A DNA stretch of 64,000 bases, from contig NC_090114.1 of assembly GCF_023973825.1 (NCBI RefSeq), forward strand, positions 620,001-684,000. Reading direction: 5' to 3'. The notes under the pieces are model-generated. The model searched no databases. It was given only the letters and a program-made list of their open reading frames with translations, and was not told where the DNA came from. Position numbers and translations under genes: made by a program. Positions within the stretch are counted from its first letter, which is position 1. Every line of letters starts with the position of its first letter. Source of the stretch: Plasmodium brasilianum. Its lineage: Eukaryota; Apicomplexa; Aconoidasida; Haemosporida; Plasmodiidae. Shown piece after piece: positions 53,157-63,301 of this stretch.

Positions 53157-53835
53157 ATGGAAGACTTTAATAACGTTCATAACGTTGACAATGCTGACTA
53201 TGTTGACAATGCTGACTATGTTGAGAGTACTGACCATGTTTCCAGCCCTTATGCAAAAAATAATATAAATTACAATGCATTTGATGAAAAGGATGTCGAA
53301 GCAAATCAGAATAATGCAAATGTCATTAATAGCTTAGTGGGGAAAATTATATCAGAAAAATACTTGTCTGATTTTATAAATGAAGAGATATTTTTTATAG
53401 GAGAAGTTGTTGGAATAGAAGATAATAAAATTAGCCTAAAATCAGTAAATGGTAATGTAAAAACTTTACATTAATGAAGCTTACATAAGTGCCACACACA
53501 AGCACGTTTTTACATTTGTCCATAAATTATGCGTAAAAATTGATATCTACATTTTTGCGTGAAAGAGTTGAGTGAGGATATTACGTGAAAATGTTGAGTT
53601 AATAATTTTTGTTTCTCTGCTCTCAGGCAAATGTGTCGAGTGTGTCATCCAAGACAGGAATTTCAAAGCACATACAAAATACGTAGGCATAAAAGGTACC
53701 GTATCAGATGACTTAAAAATAATTGAAACAAGAGGAGTAATATTCTTAGAAGATATTAATTTCGAAATAGTTAATGAGTATATAAATATTTATATGCAAA
53801 ATATAAACTCAGATGTTTTTTTATCATCCTACTAG
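53157..53835 (+). CDS. RPA3/RPA14-like single OB-fold protein (two exons)
   Basis: Exon 1 is 53157-53451 and exon 2 is 53627-53835. The donor AATG|GTAATG and acceptor CTCAG keep frame and join KSVN-G-KCVECVIQD; total 167 residues. The N-terminal ~55 residues are Asn/Asp-rich with a short VDNADY repeat. The rest is one small OB fold: KIISEKYLSDFINEEIFFIG, EVVGIEDNKISLKSVNGKC, VGIKGTVSDDLKIIETRGV, FEIVNEYINIYMQ. The order (helix, F.N..I.F.G strand, DG-like turn, V.V.G.V strand, final amphipathic helix) matches RPA3, the smallest subunit of replication protein A, which trimerises RPA in replication and repair. Sequence identity to known RPA3 is low, so this is a fold-pattern call. Confidence 0.65.
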
Positions 53836-54019
53836 AACATTGTGCTAAATTAATATCAAAAATAAGATAATTATTTGGAGGATTTTTTTTTTTTTTTTTA
53901 TATTTTTACCCTTCTTTAAATGCTAGCTGTAGCTACAAAATTTTGGGTACCCCTCTGGACAAACGCATTCATCATAACATTCATCATAACATTCATCATA
54001 ACATTCTTTTAAGTTGTCT

Positions 54020-54205
54020 TTACATCATTTGTTTATCATTTGTTTATCATTTGTTTATCATTCGTTTATCATTTTTTATCATTTTTTATCATTTTTTATC
54101 ATTTTTTATCATTTTTTTATCATTTTTTTATCATTTGTTTATCATTTGTTTATCATTTTTTATCATTTTTTATCATTTTTTTATCATTTTTTTCATCATT
54201 TTACA
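54020..54205 (+). repeat. tatcattttt / tatcatttgt array
   Basis: Units of 10-12 bp (ttatcatttgt and tatcatttttt) over ~185 bp, downstream of the RPA3-like stop. Confidence 0.85.
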
Positions 54206-54539
54206 TAATTTCACTTCCTTTTTTTTTTCTTCTCCTTTCGTCTCCCCACTTCACCCTCTTTTTTGTTTTAAAATTTGTCTCTTTCGAATTATGTATTTGT
54301 GTACTTAAACGAATTAAAGCATATAAGAGTTTTATTTTTAACTCGAAAAATTAAAAAATTTTGCATAGCTATATGCACATGTATAAATTAAATGTCGCTA
54401 AACAAAAATAAACAATAAAAAAAGTTAAACAAATAACGTGAAAATTAAAAAAAAAGAATTCATGGTAAAAGAGGAACTGATGAATGAAGCAACAACTCAG
54501 TTGATGGGCATTTCCTGCATAAATACACATACGTGTATA

Positions 54540-54750
54540 TATACATACATAATAATATTTATGCTTATACATATACGTGTATATATACATACATAATAAT
54601 ATTTATGCTTATACATATACGTGTATATATACATACATAATATATTTATGCTTATACATATACGTGTATATAAACATATATATATTTATGCTTATACATA
54701 TACGTGTATATAAACATATATATATTTATGCTTATACATATACGAGTACA
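54540..54750. repeat. 44-bp tandem repeat
   Basis: A unit containing acatacataataatatt, tatgcttatacatatacg and tgtatat repeats about every 44 bp, nearly five copies with shortening of the later ones. It ends next to the POP1 stop codon. Confidence 0.8.
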
Positions 54751-54763
54751 CATATTGCGGAGA

Positions 54764-55075
54764 TCAAAAAGGCAGGTACTTATCTTCCGTTACTAGGCTA
54801 AGCCAAACTGTAAAAAAAAAAAAAAAAAAAAAAAAATTATCAAGGAGACATATAAAAAATGCGCAGCATAATGATACAACAAACTGACGATGAAATGAAG
54901 GCATACCAGGATAGTAATGCACCGAATCAATATTTCTAATTAAAGCTAAAGATGGAAATTCCTTTGCTCTGTTATTTATCTTGAGTGGATCGGACGCCAC
55001 TATAAAGGAATAGAGTTAAAGAAAACATTGTGCATGTACATGTGTGCAGGTAAATAATGGAATGTACTGATAGGT

Positions 55076-55132
<57 letters not shown>

Positions 55133-55878
55133 CTGAATAAAATAATAATTTTTATTATATTTCAATTTTAGTTTAAGGTTTACTCAGTTTCAAGGCAAAT
55201 ATATGATGCAGCAAATTCTGCAAAAGTAAATAAAAAGAAATGTGTGCAACTCCGTACCCATATCCTTTTGACAGCACATGTCCGCCACTTGAAACATAAC
55301 CAATTATTTTTTTCGATGGTAAAATTATTTCATCTATATCTTTCTTTTCACACGTTTTTGAATTTATATCCCCCTTTATTTGTCCATTTGTCTGTACTTT
55401 AACATCTCCCTTTGCAGATTTACTCTTTTTCATTATTCGGTTTTTATATTTATGAATTACTGATTCTTTGAACTTTTTTATTTTTTCCTTCTTCTTATTT
55501 GTGTGTCTTATTCGTTTGTGCATAACCCACTCATGCAATTTATTTGTACCCACTTGTTCTATTCAAATAAAAAAAAAGGATTAAAAAATTAGGACTGAAG
55601 CTTACATATTAATGAAGCGCTGAAATGCGGCTTTCCGAACTATTGCTTGAGGTTATATTTGGTGCTTTTTTTTTTTTTTTTTTAAATTTGCGCGTTAAGC
55701 GCGAAAATAGACATGAAGCACAAAAGCGGATATACATGTATGTACGTACGTATGCATGGGTATATATAAATACATTTATATATATGTGCGTGTATGTACA
55801 TAAGAATGGGTATATCTATCTATATATCTATATATATCTATATAAATCTATATCTATATCTATATCTATATCTATATA

Positions 55879-55930
<52 letters not shown>

Positions 55931-58900
55931 ATATATATGTATGTGTATGCGGGCGTGGCGCAAGTTCCCCCCTCCAGGTCCTTACTCATAAAAAGCTTAA
56001 TCAGCCTCTTCAGCGTCAGGGAACAAACATGGGCCATCCTTTTTGGTGTACCACCCTTATGCGCGTGCACATAAACAGAGATATAAAAAGATGAGAAAAC
56101 AAAAAATTTGGTTTTAAATTCTTCCATAAAACTGTCAAATGTTTCAAAGGTGTCCAATGAATAAATTCGTTTGAATGATATGGTAAGAAATCGGTGTAAA
56201 AAAGTTTTAATTAAAAATTGATTGTACGGATCAGTACATCTTATAATTTTAATGTTTTCATTATATGGGTATATACAAAACCATGAATAGTTAAAAGGAT
56301 TGTTAATACCTAAACAATAATAATTTATTCTTTTCCCAATTGGCTTTTTAAAATAATTTTTTTTTGATAATTCTTCCCTAAAGTTATTATATAAAATACC
56401 TCCATATGAATCTGGGAAATCTTTAGGGTAACATAAAAATTCTGAACATTTCAGAATTTTTTCTCTTTCTTTTAAACCTATTGCTATGGAACCATTTCGC
56501 ACTAACAAATGAAATAAAACGGTGCTTTTTTTTTTGGATGGACATAAAATAAAGTATCTTTTATTATTCCCATTTGTTTGATTTATAATTAATATGGGTA
56601 TTTTAATATAACTTTTCATATTATGCGATATTTTTTCTTTTGTTTCTTTTAATTCTCTGTACATATCATACATTTCATTTCTTTCCAATATTCCCTCCTT
56701 TTTGCATTTTTTTTTATCATAATTTTCCAAAAATTCGTGCACATAATTTTGTAATAATTTCTCATTCCTAAATGATTCAAAACCTTTTTTTTTTTCCTTT
56801 TCTTCCTTTTCTTTTTCCTTCTCCTTGCTGAGACATACATGCTTTTTAGATAAGTTGTCCATTTCGGTTGTTTGGCCTCCTTGGAATGAATTACTATCTC
56901 CCTTCATTTTTCTTAAAACATATTTATTCTCTACATTTGTCTCTGCGCTTGCGCCCACCACCTTTGTTACTGCTGACTTGTCTAAGCTACACTCTTCACC
57001 CATATTAATAAACAACATATCTGATTCCCTTCTCTGCTTGATTACATCATAGCTTTCAATATTCTTGTTATTTTTGAGCATTTTCATTATACATGTTTTG
57101 ACTTTTTTTTTTTTACTGCTCCTAACATGTTCATATTTGTTAACTTTAATATGTTTTATCACGTTTTGTTTTATTTTCTCATTCATAAGAATATTATTAT
57201 CATATGGGCTAAATTTATTCATATTTAAAACTGCGTTTCCATTTTTTTCTTTTAAATAATCAAAAGAGTTTTCAATAAAATTATCGTATTTTTTTTTATC
57301 ATTGAAAAGTTTGTTTTCCCTGACTTGGTCATAATTATTCCCACTATTACTACATTTGTTGTTATTATTAACACTCTTTATTTCTTCGTTCCCCCATTTT
57401 TGCTCCTTGCTATCGTTAACTTTGTAATTTAATAAAAAGGGACCTATACTCTTTGGTAAGATGGCATATAACGGAATTACAAAGTCATATGGCAATGTTA
57501 TATCTTCATAAGAATAATTATAGACATGATCCTTTTGTGTTTCCATGTAATATTTATTTTTTACTTTCAAAATGTTTACTAACAGTTGAAAACTCTTTGG
57601 TCCCATTAATTCATACATACAAATATTTTTTATATGTTTTATAATGACCTGAGAATTATTAATTTTTTGGAAATTTTCAATTACTTTTTTTAAGCACGTT
57701 GGGTGAACGAATACCCACAGATCTCTTTTTGTTTCTTCCTCTGTTCCATGTTCTTCTTTTTGAAAACTATGGCAATTGTAATTAAGATGGTTCCTCATAG
57801 CCTCGCTCACATTAGAGATAGTTACAATACTATCACTATTTTTTTCCTTCATCTTATTATTACTAATTTTTTTAAAATACTTGTACGACTTCAATTTCGA
57901 ACGCCATAAAAAGTAGGCTGGGCAGATTAGCGAATTGTTTGCACTGAAAAAATTACTTCCATCAAAGGAGTTCGGATTAGATATACTGTTTACCGTACAT
58001 GCATTTTGGTTAGAAGCATCTGTTCTCTTTATAGCATCAGTACTATCAGCCGTTTTGGCATAAGTACCAGACGCATTAGCATTAGAACTAGCAGTCATGT
58101 TGGCGGTAGTACCAGTAATGTCCATCGATGAACCCCTCGATGCACCACCTCCTATGGCGAACTCATCAGGATCATACCTATGAATAAAAATCTTTCCTAA
58201 CAGTAATCCTAGCAAATATTTTTTCCTTAGCATGTTTGCCTGAAGAACATTAGTACACTTTTTCAGAATGTCAATAATGATATTTTCATGAGCGCTTAGT
58301 TGAATTATTTCCACATAAGACAAGTCATGTATTAGTGACTTCCTCTTGCTATATCTAAATATCCTTCTACTTATTTTACTACAATTTTTTAAAGCAAGTT
58401 TATACCCATACATATTTATCATTCGAAATCTTTTACTATGATACATATGAGTCTCTAGCCAATTTTTTTTTTTACCTCTCATAATAAAATTTTTGTAAAA
58501 ATACCCATAAGGCATCATACCACTTTTTTTTTTTTTTTTTTTCTTCTTATTTTTCTTATTACTACTATTATTCTTCTTTTTCTTTTTGTTTATATTCGGT
58601 TCAGATATTAACATCTCTTCAAGTATTATTTTTTTACATACTAAAGGAACTCTATAAGGGTTAAAAGACATACACCTCCTTCTCCTGTTTTTATGGATAC
58701 GTTGAAAGCATCTTTTAAATATATTTCTTTTTTTTAGTTCATTACCAAAAATGGCAAAATCTTCGTCTTTTAAACTAAAAAAGGAAGAGACCCAGGGTAT
58801 AGAGTTGTAGTTTAAAAAACTCGTGTCTGAACAGTTATTATTTATTTCGTATATAGATTTATATATCTTATCATTTTGTTTATCTAATTCTTTAACTGCT

Positions 58901-59199
58901 GCCATCTGTTCGTCCTTCTCATTTTTCTTCCTTCTGTTATCATTCTTTTTGGATACCTTCCCATGGTCTGTAATACCAGAGCTGCTCTTAGGAGGCTTCT
59001 CAATTTTATCGACTGACTGCTTTTTAGAGCTACTCCTTTTGCCTTTTACTTTGTCTTTGTCATTTTCATCCTTGTCAAATATACCCTTGTCAGAATGGTC
59101 AGAATTGCCAGAATTGTCAGAATTTTCAGAATTTTCAGAATTTTCAGAATTTTCAGAATTGTCAGAATTCCGTTTTCCACCGCTAAAAAAAGTAACCAT
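54764..59199 (-). CDS. POP1: POP1 subunit of RNase P/RNase MRP, four exons
   Basis: Exons (minus strand order): 55986-59199, 55184-55558, 54907-54999, 54764-54807. All junctions are GT..AG and in phase, giving 1241 residues. POP1 domains appear in order: near residues 185-260, RRRRCMSFNPYRVP and WLETHMYHSKRFRMINMYGY, then HDLSYVEIIQL; POPLD near 890-960, ILCPSKKKSTVLFHLL, FPDSYGGILY, KPIGKRINYYCLG; and a C-terminal domain near 1160-1241, IIGYVSSGGHVLSKGYGYGV and LALIRNIDSVHYYPVWLSLV. POP1 is the large protein scaffold that holds the RNA in nuclear RNase P (tRNA 5' processing) and RNase MRP (rRNA processing). Low-complexity inserts include poly-Lys and an SEN repeat near the N terminus. The start is ATG 59199; the frame upstream lacks ATG. 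Confidence 0.92.
55800..55940 (+). repeat. (ATCTAT)n and (TA)n tract in POP1 intron 1
   Basis: tatatctatatctata units grading into pure TA. It lies within the intron 55559-55985, so apparent coding across it on either strand is an artefact. Confidence 0.85.
59100..59165 (-). repeat. In-frame 9-bp repeat (SEN) at POP1 N terminus
   Basis: Units ttttcagaa encode Ser-Glu-Asn, with Asp-Asn-Ser variants, directly after the basic N-terminal residues. Confidence 0.9.
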
Positions 59200-59601
59200 C
59201 TTATGTGTCTCACATTTAACATTAAAAAAAGAAATATGCAAAAAAAATTAAAATATGTTTTTTATTTTTTTTTGTTCTTTTATAAACTACTAGTGGTGGA
59301 AAATGTAAATGTTAAATATCAGCAGGAGGGAATTTGGCAAAATGAAGAGGTAAAAAAGAAAGAGGAAAAAAAAAAAAAAAGAAGATTTCTTTACTATACG
59401 TGTTTCTATTTCTATTTCTACTTCTATTTCTGCTTCTTTATTTTTTTCTTTTTTTTTTACCTCTTCTTTTAGCCCCATTCATGCTGTGAATTGTTCTTCA
59501 CAAGTGAGAATAATCGAACATATTTTGCGCAGATTATTTCCTGTGTATTTGGCCTATTTATTTGCTAAAATTTAGCTTGTTAAATTTCAATTCCTTTGTT
59601 T

Positions 59602-59668
59602 TAGTTCATCAGTTCATCAGTTCATCAGTTCATCAGTTCATCAGTTCATCAGTTCATCAGTTCATCAG
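59602..59668 (+). repeat. 8-bp tandem repeat agttcatc
   Basis: About eight perfect copies, then degenerating into tatctgtt units. Confidence 0.9.
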
Positions 59669-60478
59669 TTTATCTGTTTATCTGTTTATCTGTTTATCAC
59701 TTCACCTCACCTCACCTGTTCATCTCTTTATATCTATACCTGTTTACCGCTTTACTTTTTTTCTAAGCAGTTATTACTGCATTTTTGTAGAGTCCGCTGA
59801 AAAAAATTTTTTTATGCCTAAATTCTTCTCCCCCTTTGCTTATAACATTGCATATGCTTACGTAAACGGGTAGGAAAAACCACATATATGCATATATGTA
59901 TATTATATTATTTTATTTTTATTTTTTTTTTTTTTCTCTTCAATAGTTTCGTATTAAGGCACATTCATAACATAAGATGGCAAGGCAATGATTTTTAATA
60001 CTACACGTATTTTTGCGTGTACCAGTAAATGCATAATTGCACAGTTGTCATGTAATGATATTTTACCGAAAAGAAAATATAATATAATCAATATAAAAAA
60101 TGTAAAAAGAATTATACTATGCGGAATAAGTGAAGGAAACATTCCCCGAAATTAATGAAAGGGCTTACGCAATTTTTTAAATTCAATGAAAGAGGTTTTC
60201 TTAAACATACTCTATTTAAATGGAACCAACGTTAACTGTTATACGCACATAAGATGTTGTCACTTATGTATAAAGCATTAATATGGTAATGGGTAATATG
60301 TAGTTAATATAAGTTATATAGTACATTGTGTACAAGAAAAGTTTCACCATATTACCTACAAATGATATCTTCTTTTGACCCCATTTGTTTTTATGGTTAC
60401 CAATAAAATAATAAATATATACAAAAATAAGGTTAATTTTAAAATATTATTAAAAATAATCAAAAAATGTAATATCAA

Positions 60479-60516
<38 letters not shown>

Positions 60517-61279
60517 CAACAACAACAATTTACAAAGGTACTATAAAATTAACCTTATAAATAAATTCAAAAAAAAAATAACCATTAATTAATTTAAAGA
60601 ATAACCAATAATTAAAATCTAACATTATCATTAAATGAAATAAAAGGTAGCCATTAAACTACCATAACAGCATATAGCAAATTTATGATAATATGGTAGT
60701 AATTCGCGGGTTAATACAATACTATAGTATAAAAATAATTTTGTGTAATGAGTAATACACAGGGCGATATAATGGATTATATATAATGATGAAATATTAA
60801 AATCCGAATGGTTACTCTTTGCACAAAATAGCATCATACAACAATAAAACACCTCTATACCCGGATGACGGTGTTTTCTTGCTATGCATATACAAATATA
60901 TATATATATACATGTATATATGTGTATATATATGTGCATATAAGTATACATGTGCACATAAAGTATATATGTGTGTATATATATGCATTATGTATATATG
61001 TGTGTATATATATGCATGTATGTATATATGTGTGTATACGTTTGTGGGTAAACGTGTTTGTATATACATATAATAATGCAAAATTTTTTTTTTTTTTTTT
61101 TGGGGTCAAAAAAATAGGTAAGGGGCGCATAAGGTATGCGTTCAAAAGGCACTACAGTTTTTTTTTTTTTTTTTTTTACCATTTATTCAAATACCTGATT
61201 GTCTACTGGTACAACTGCGCATACGATGTTGAACTGACATGTCCACAATTATGGTATAAAATACACACATACAAACATG

Positions 61280-61284
<5 letters not shown>

Positions 61285-61340
<56 letters not shown>
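61285..61340. repeat. (TA)n tract
   Basis: Uninterrupted TA dinucleotides for ~56 bp in the PARE 3' flank. Confidence 0.9.
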
Positions 61341-61346
<6 letters not shown>

Positions 61347-61663
61347 CGACGGCAGTTCTTCACCGTATGAATATTATGCGCATATGAGTACCAAATTAAG
61401 GTACTCCGTAAGATATGTGCATTTTGTGAAGCATAATTTGTAATTTTACATTTTTTTTTATAATTTTAATGTTACTATTTTATCATTATTTTATTGTTAC
61501 TATTTTATTATTTTTTTTATTTTTAATATTTTAATTTTTTTTTTTTTTTTTTGGCAAATTTTTTGCCTTTAATTTTTCTTCGCACGAAAGATCCTATTGA
61601 ATTTAAATTATAATTTTTTTATTTGCTGTTATTTGCTGCTATATGCTGTTAAAGCCTACTACT

Positions 61664-63175
61664 TCAGTTACCGCAACTGCTGACTTCGTCTTCGGCGCAG
61701 CTGCTGCTAACATTGTCATTATCGCTTCTACTACGGACATCTCCGCTACATGCGGTACTTCCATTATCATCGATACTACTGGCATCTCCGCTACATGCGG
61801 TACTTCCATTATCATCGATACTACTGGCATCTCCGCTACATGCAGCACTTCCATTATCATCGTTACTATCACTGCAATCATCGCAATCTGCACAGCGGAT
61901 TGCATCCACTCTTTGCGTTATCCAGTCGCTGACCTTCATTAAGACCCTCTCATTTCCAGGCTCCAGGGGAAGTACATGATCCATATCCTCTAAAGTAAAC
62001 ATTTCCTTATTTTCTGTTTCTAATTTTTTGAAAAAATTTTTAACCCCTTTGTAACAACAAGCACTATCTAACACTGAATGAACAATCAACAGTGGAATGT
62101 TTTTAGGGATATAATTCATATCATTATGTAAGTTGTCTACTGCTTTTAAAAGTTCATTACAAAGCTTATTAGTTACAGGCTTATGATAACAATGCTTATC
62201 AAAAGCATATAAATCATTAACATATGGAAACATCTCAAAATTTAAGGATGGACCAAATCTTTGAGTTGGGAAAACATAATTTGCTACTTTAGATATAGGC
62301 AAGTAGAAGTATTTAAAAATAGGTTTTTCCTTTAAACTATCAATTGATATCATTCCACCTAGTGTTATACCTCCTCTTATATTTAATTTTCTATTATCAC
62401 TATCTTCCTCAGATTTACCAATTTGTTCTAAAGTTCGTAATACCACATTACCTCCCATTGATAAACCCATTAAAAAGAACGGCGGGACCTTCTTCTTTGA
62501 ACCCTTAACACTGCAGCTAATGTTGCTGCAACCATTTGGAAGGTCACTACCATTAGTGCTTCCCTGAACACTTGTTGTTCCTTCACTTCCAATGCCGCTT
62601 AGATCACCTGCTTCATCAATTCCAGTACTTCCTTGATCACTTGGAAGATAACCTCCGTTGCTACTTAGTCCACTTGTTGTCTCACTTCCAATGCTACCTG
62701 TATGCTCATCCTCCTCCTGGGATAGCGAATTGTGAATTATGTTCATATACTGTAATATGTCTTCAGTGAAGTCGTCAAATTCATTTATGTGCGTTTTTAC
62801 ATTTTGATAACACTCAGATTCACCATGACCTTGCATATCTAATCCATATACTGAGAACCCCTGTTTATTTAAATGCTCTACCCAGCTATCTTTGTATATG
62901 TAAAAGTTGTCCGCATCTTTTAATACAACCTTATCATTACTTTGTATATCTACGTTATGATTTAAATATTCAAAACGAACATGAGAATTTAAAGCATGCA
63001 CTAATATCATAATACCTATTGGATACTTAACTAACCACGCATATGTCTTAAGCAACAGCCCATTCTTATTAACAAATGAACCTAATTTGGGATTTCCATC
63101 TAGACTTTCTTCAAAATTGTTCTGTACAGTCATCACCTGACTATCTGGAGCGGTTTCTTCGAAATTTTCTGCCAT
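61664..63175 (-). CDS. PARE: Prodrug activation and resistance esterase (PARE-type alpha/beta hydrolase)
   Basis: 503 residues from ATG 63175; the frame extends six codons further but without ATG. It is an alpha/beta hydrolase of the lysophospholipase/monoacylglycerol-lipase type. The nucleophile elbow is GLSMGGN with Ser239, the acid is Asp370 in LLIVHSVLDSACC, and the general base is His400 in EDMDHVLPLEPG. GLDMQGHGESE is the usual post-beta4 motif. The usual HG oxyanion motif reads VHALNSH (His60-Ala). A Ser/Gly-rich insertion occupies residues ~155-230, and the C-terminal tail carries a 15-residue repeat. The P. falciparum homologue at this position hydrolyses ester prodrugs, and its loss of function gives resistance to them; its natural substrate is, to my knowledge, unsettled. 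No signal peptide is evident. Confidence 0.9.
   Translation of the reverse strand: MAENFEETAPDSQVMTVQNNFEESLDGNPKLGSFVNKNGLLLKTYAWLVKYPIGIMILVHALNSHVRFEYLNHNVDIQSNDKVVLKDADNFYIYKDSWVEHLNKQGFSVYGLDMQGHGESECYQNVKTHINEFDDFTEDILQYMNIIHNSLSQEEDEHTGSIGSETTSGLSSNGGYLPSDQGSTGIDEAGDLSGIGSEGTTSVQGSTNGSDLPNGCSNISCSVKGSKKKVPPFFLMGLSMGGNVVLRTLEQIGKSEEDSDNRKLNIRGGITLGGMISIDSLKEKPIFKYFYLPISKVANYVFPTQRFGPSLNFEMFPYVNDLYAFDKHCYHKPVTNKLCNELLKAVDNLHNDMNYIPKNIPLLIVHSVLDSACCYKGVKNFFKKLETENKEMFTLEDMDHVLPLEPGNERVLMKVSDWITQRVDAIRCADCDDCSDSNDDNGSAACSGDASSIDDNGSTACSGDASSIDDNGSTACSGDVRSRSDNDNVSSSCAEDEVSSCGN
61730..61870 (-). repeat. In-frame 45-bp repeat at PARE C terminus
   Basis: Three copies of a 15-residue unit (CSGDASSIDDNGSTA) with almost identical DNA, beyond the catalytic domain. 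Confidence 0.92.
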
Positions 63176-63262
63176 ATCTTTTTTTGATACCAAAGAAGAT
63201 AAGTGTGCAGATGGAAATTTTGATTCAATCGGGGTAAAAGTTACTAAGTGTATGTATGTAAA

Positions 63263-63301
<39 letters not shown>

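Larger units (their letters stand above)
53836..54763. other. Convergent gap RPA3-like/POP1, no gene seen
   Basis: Contains the attcatcataac repeat (53967-54005), a T-rich tcatttttta array (54020-54205) and the 44-bp repeat (54540-54750). The Phe/Ile-rich open frames on the plus strand are array translations. Confidence 0.75.
59200..61663. other. Intergenic gap POP1-PARE, no gene seen
   Basis: 2.5 kb: 6-bp tctatt units (59404-59440), an 8-bp agttcatc repeat (59602-59668), poly(A) at 60481-60509, TGTA/TATA microsatellites (60895-61075), poly(T) runs, and (TA)n at 61285-61340. It must contain the POP1 promoter and the 3' end of PARE. No coding region is convincing. Confidence 0.7.

Noticed and set aside
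53943..54308. Phe/Ile-rich frames downstream of the RPA3-like gene
   Set aside because: They are translations of the tatcattttt array in three frames.
55625..56074. Plus-strand frame across POP1 intron 1
   Set aside because: It is made of ATCTAT and TA repeat codons and overlaps a POP1 exon on the other strand.
60865..61443. 192-codon plus-strand frame before PARE
   Set aside because: It consists of TGTA/TATA microsatellite translation and poly-Phe from T runs; codon content is non-coding.
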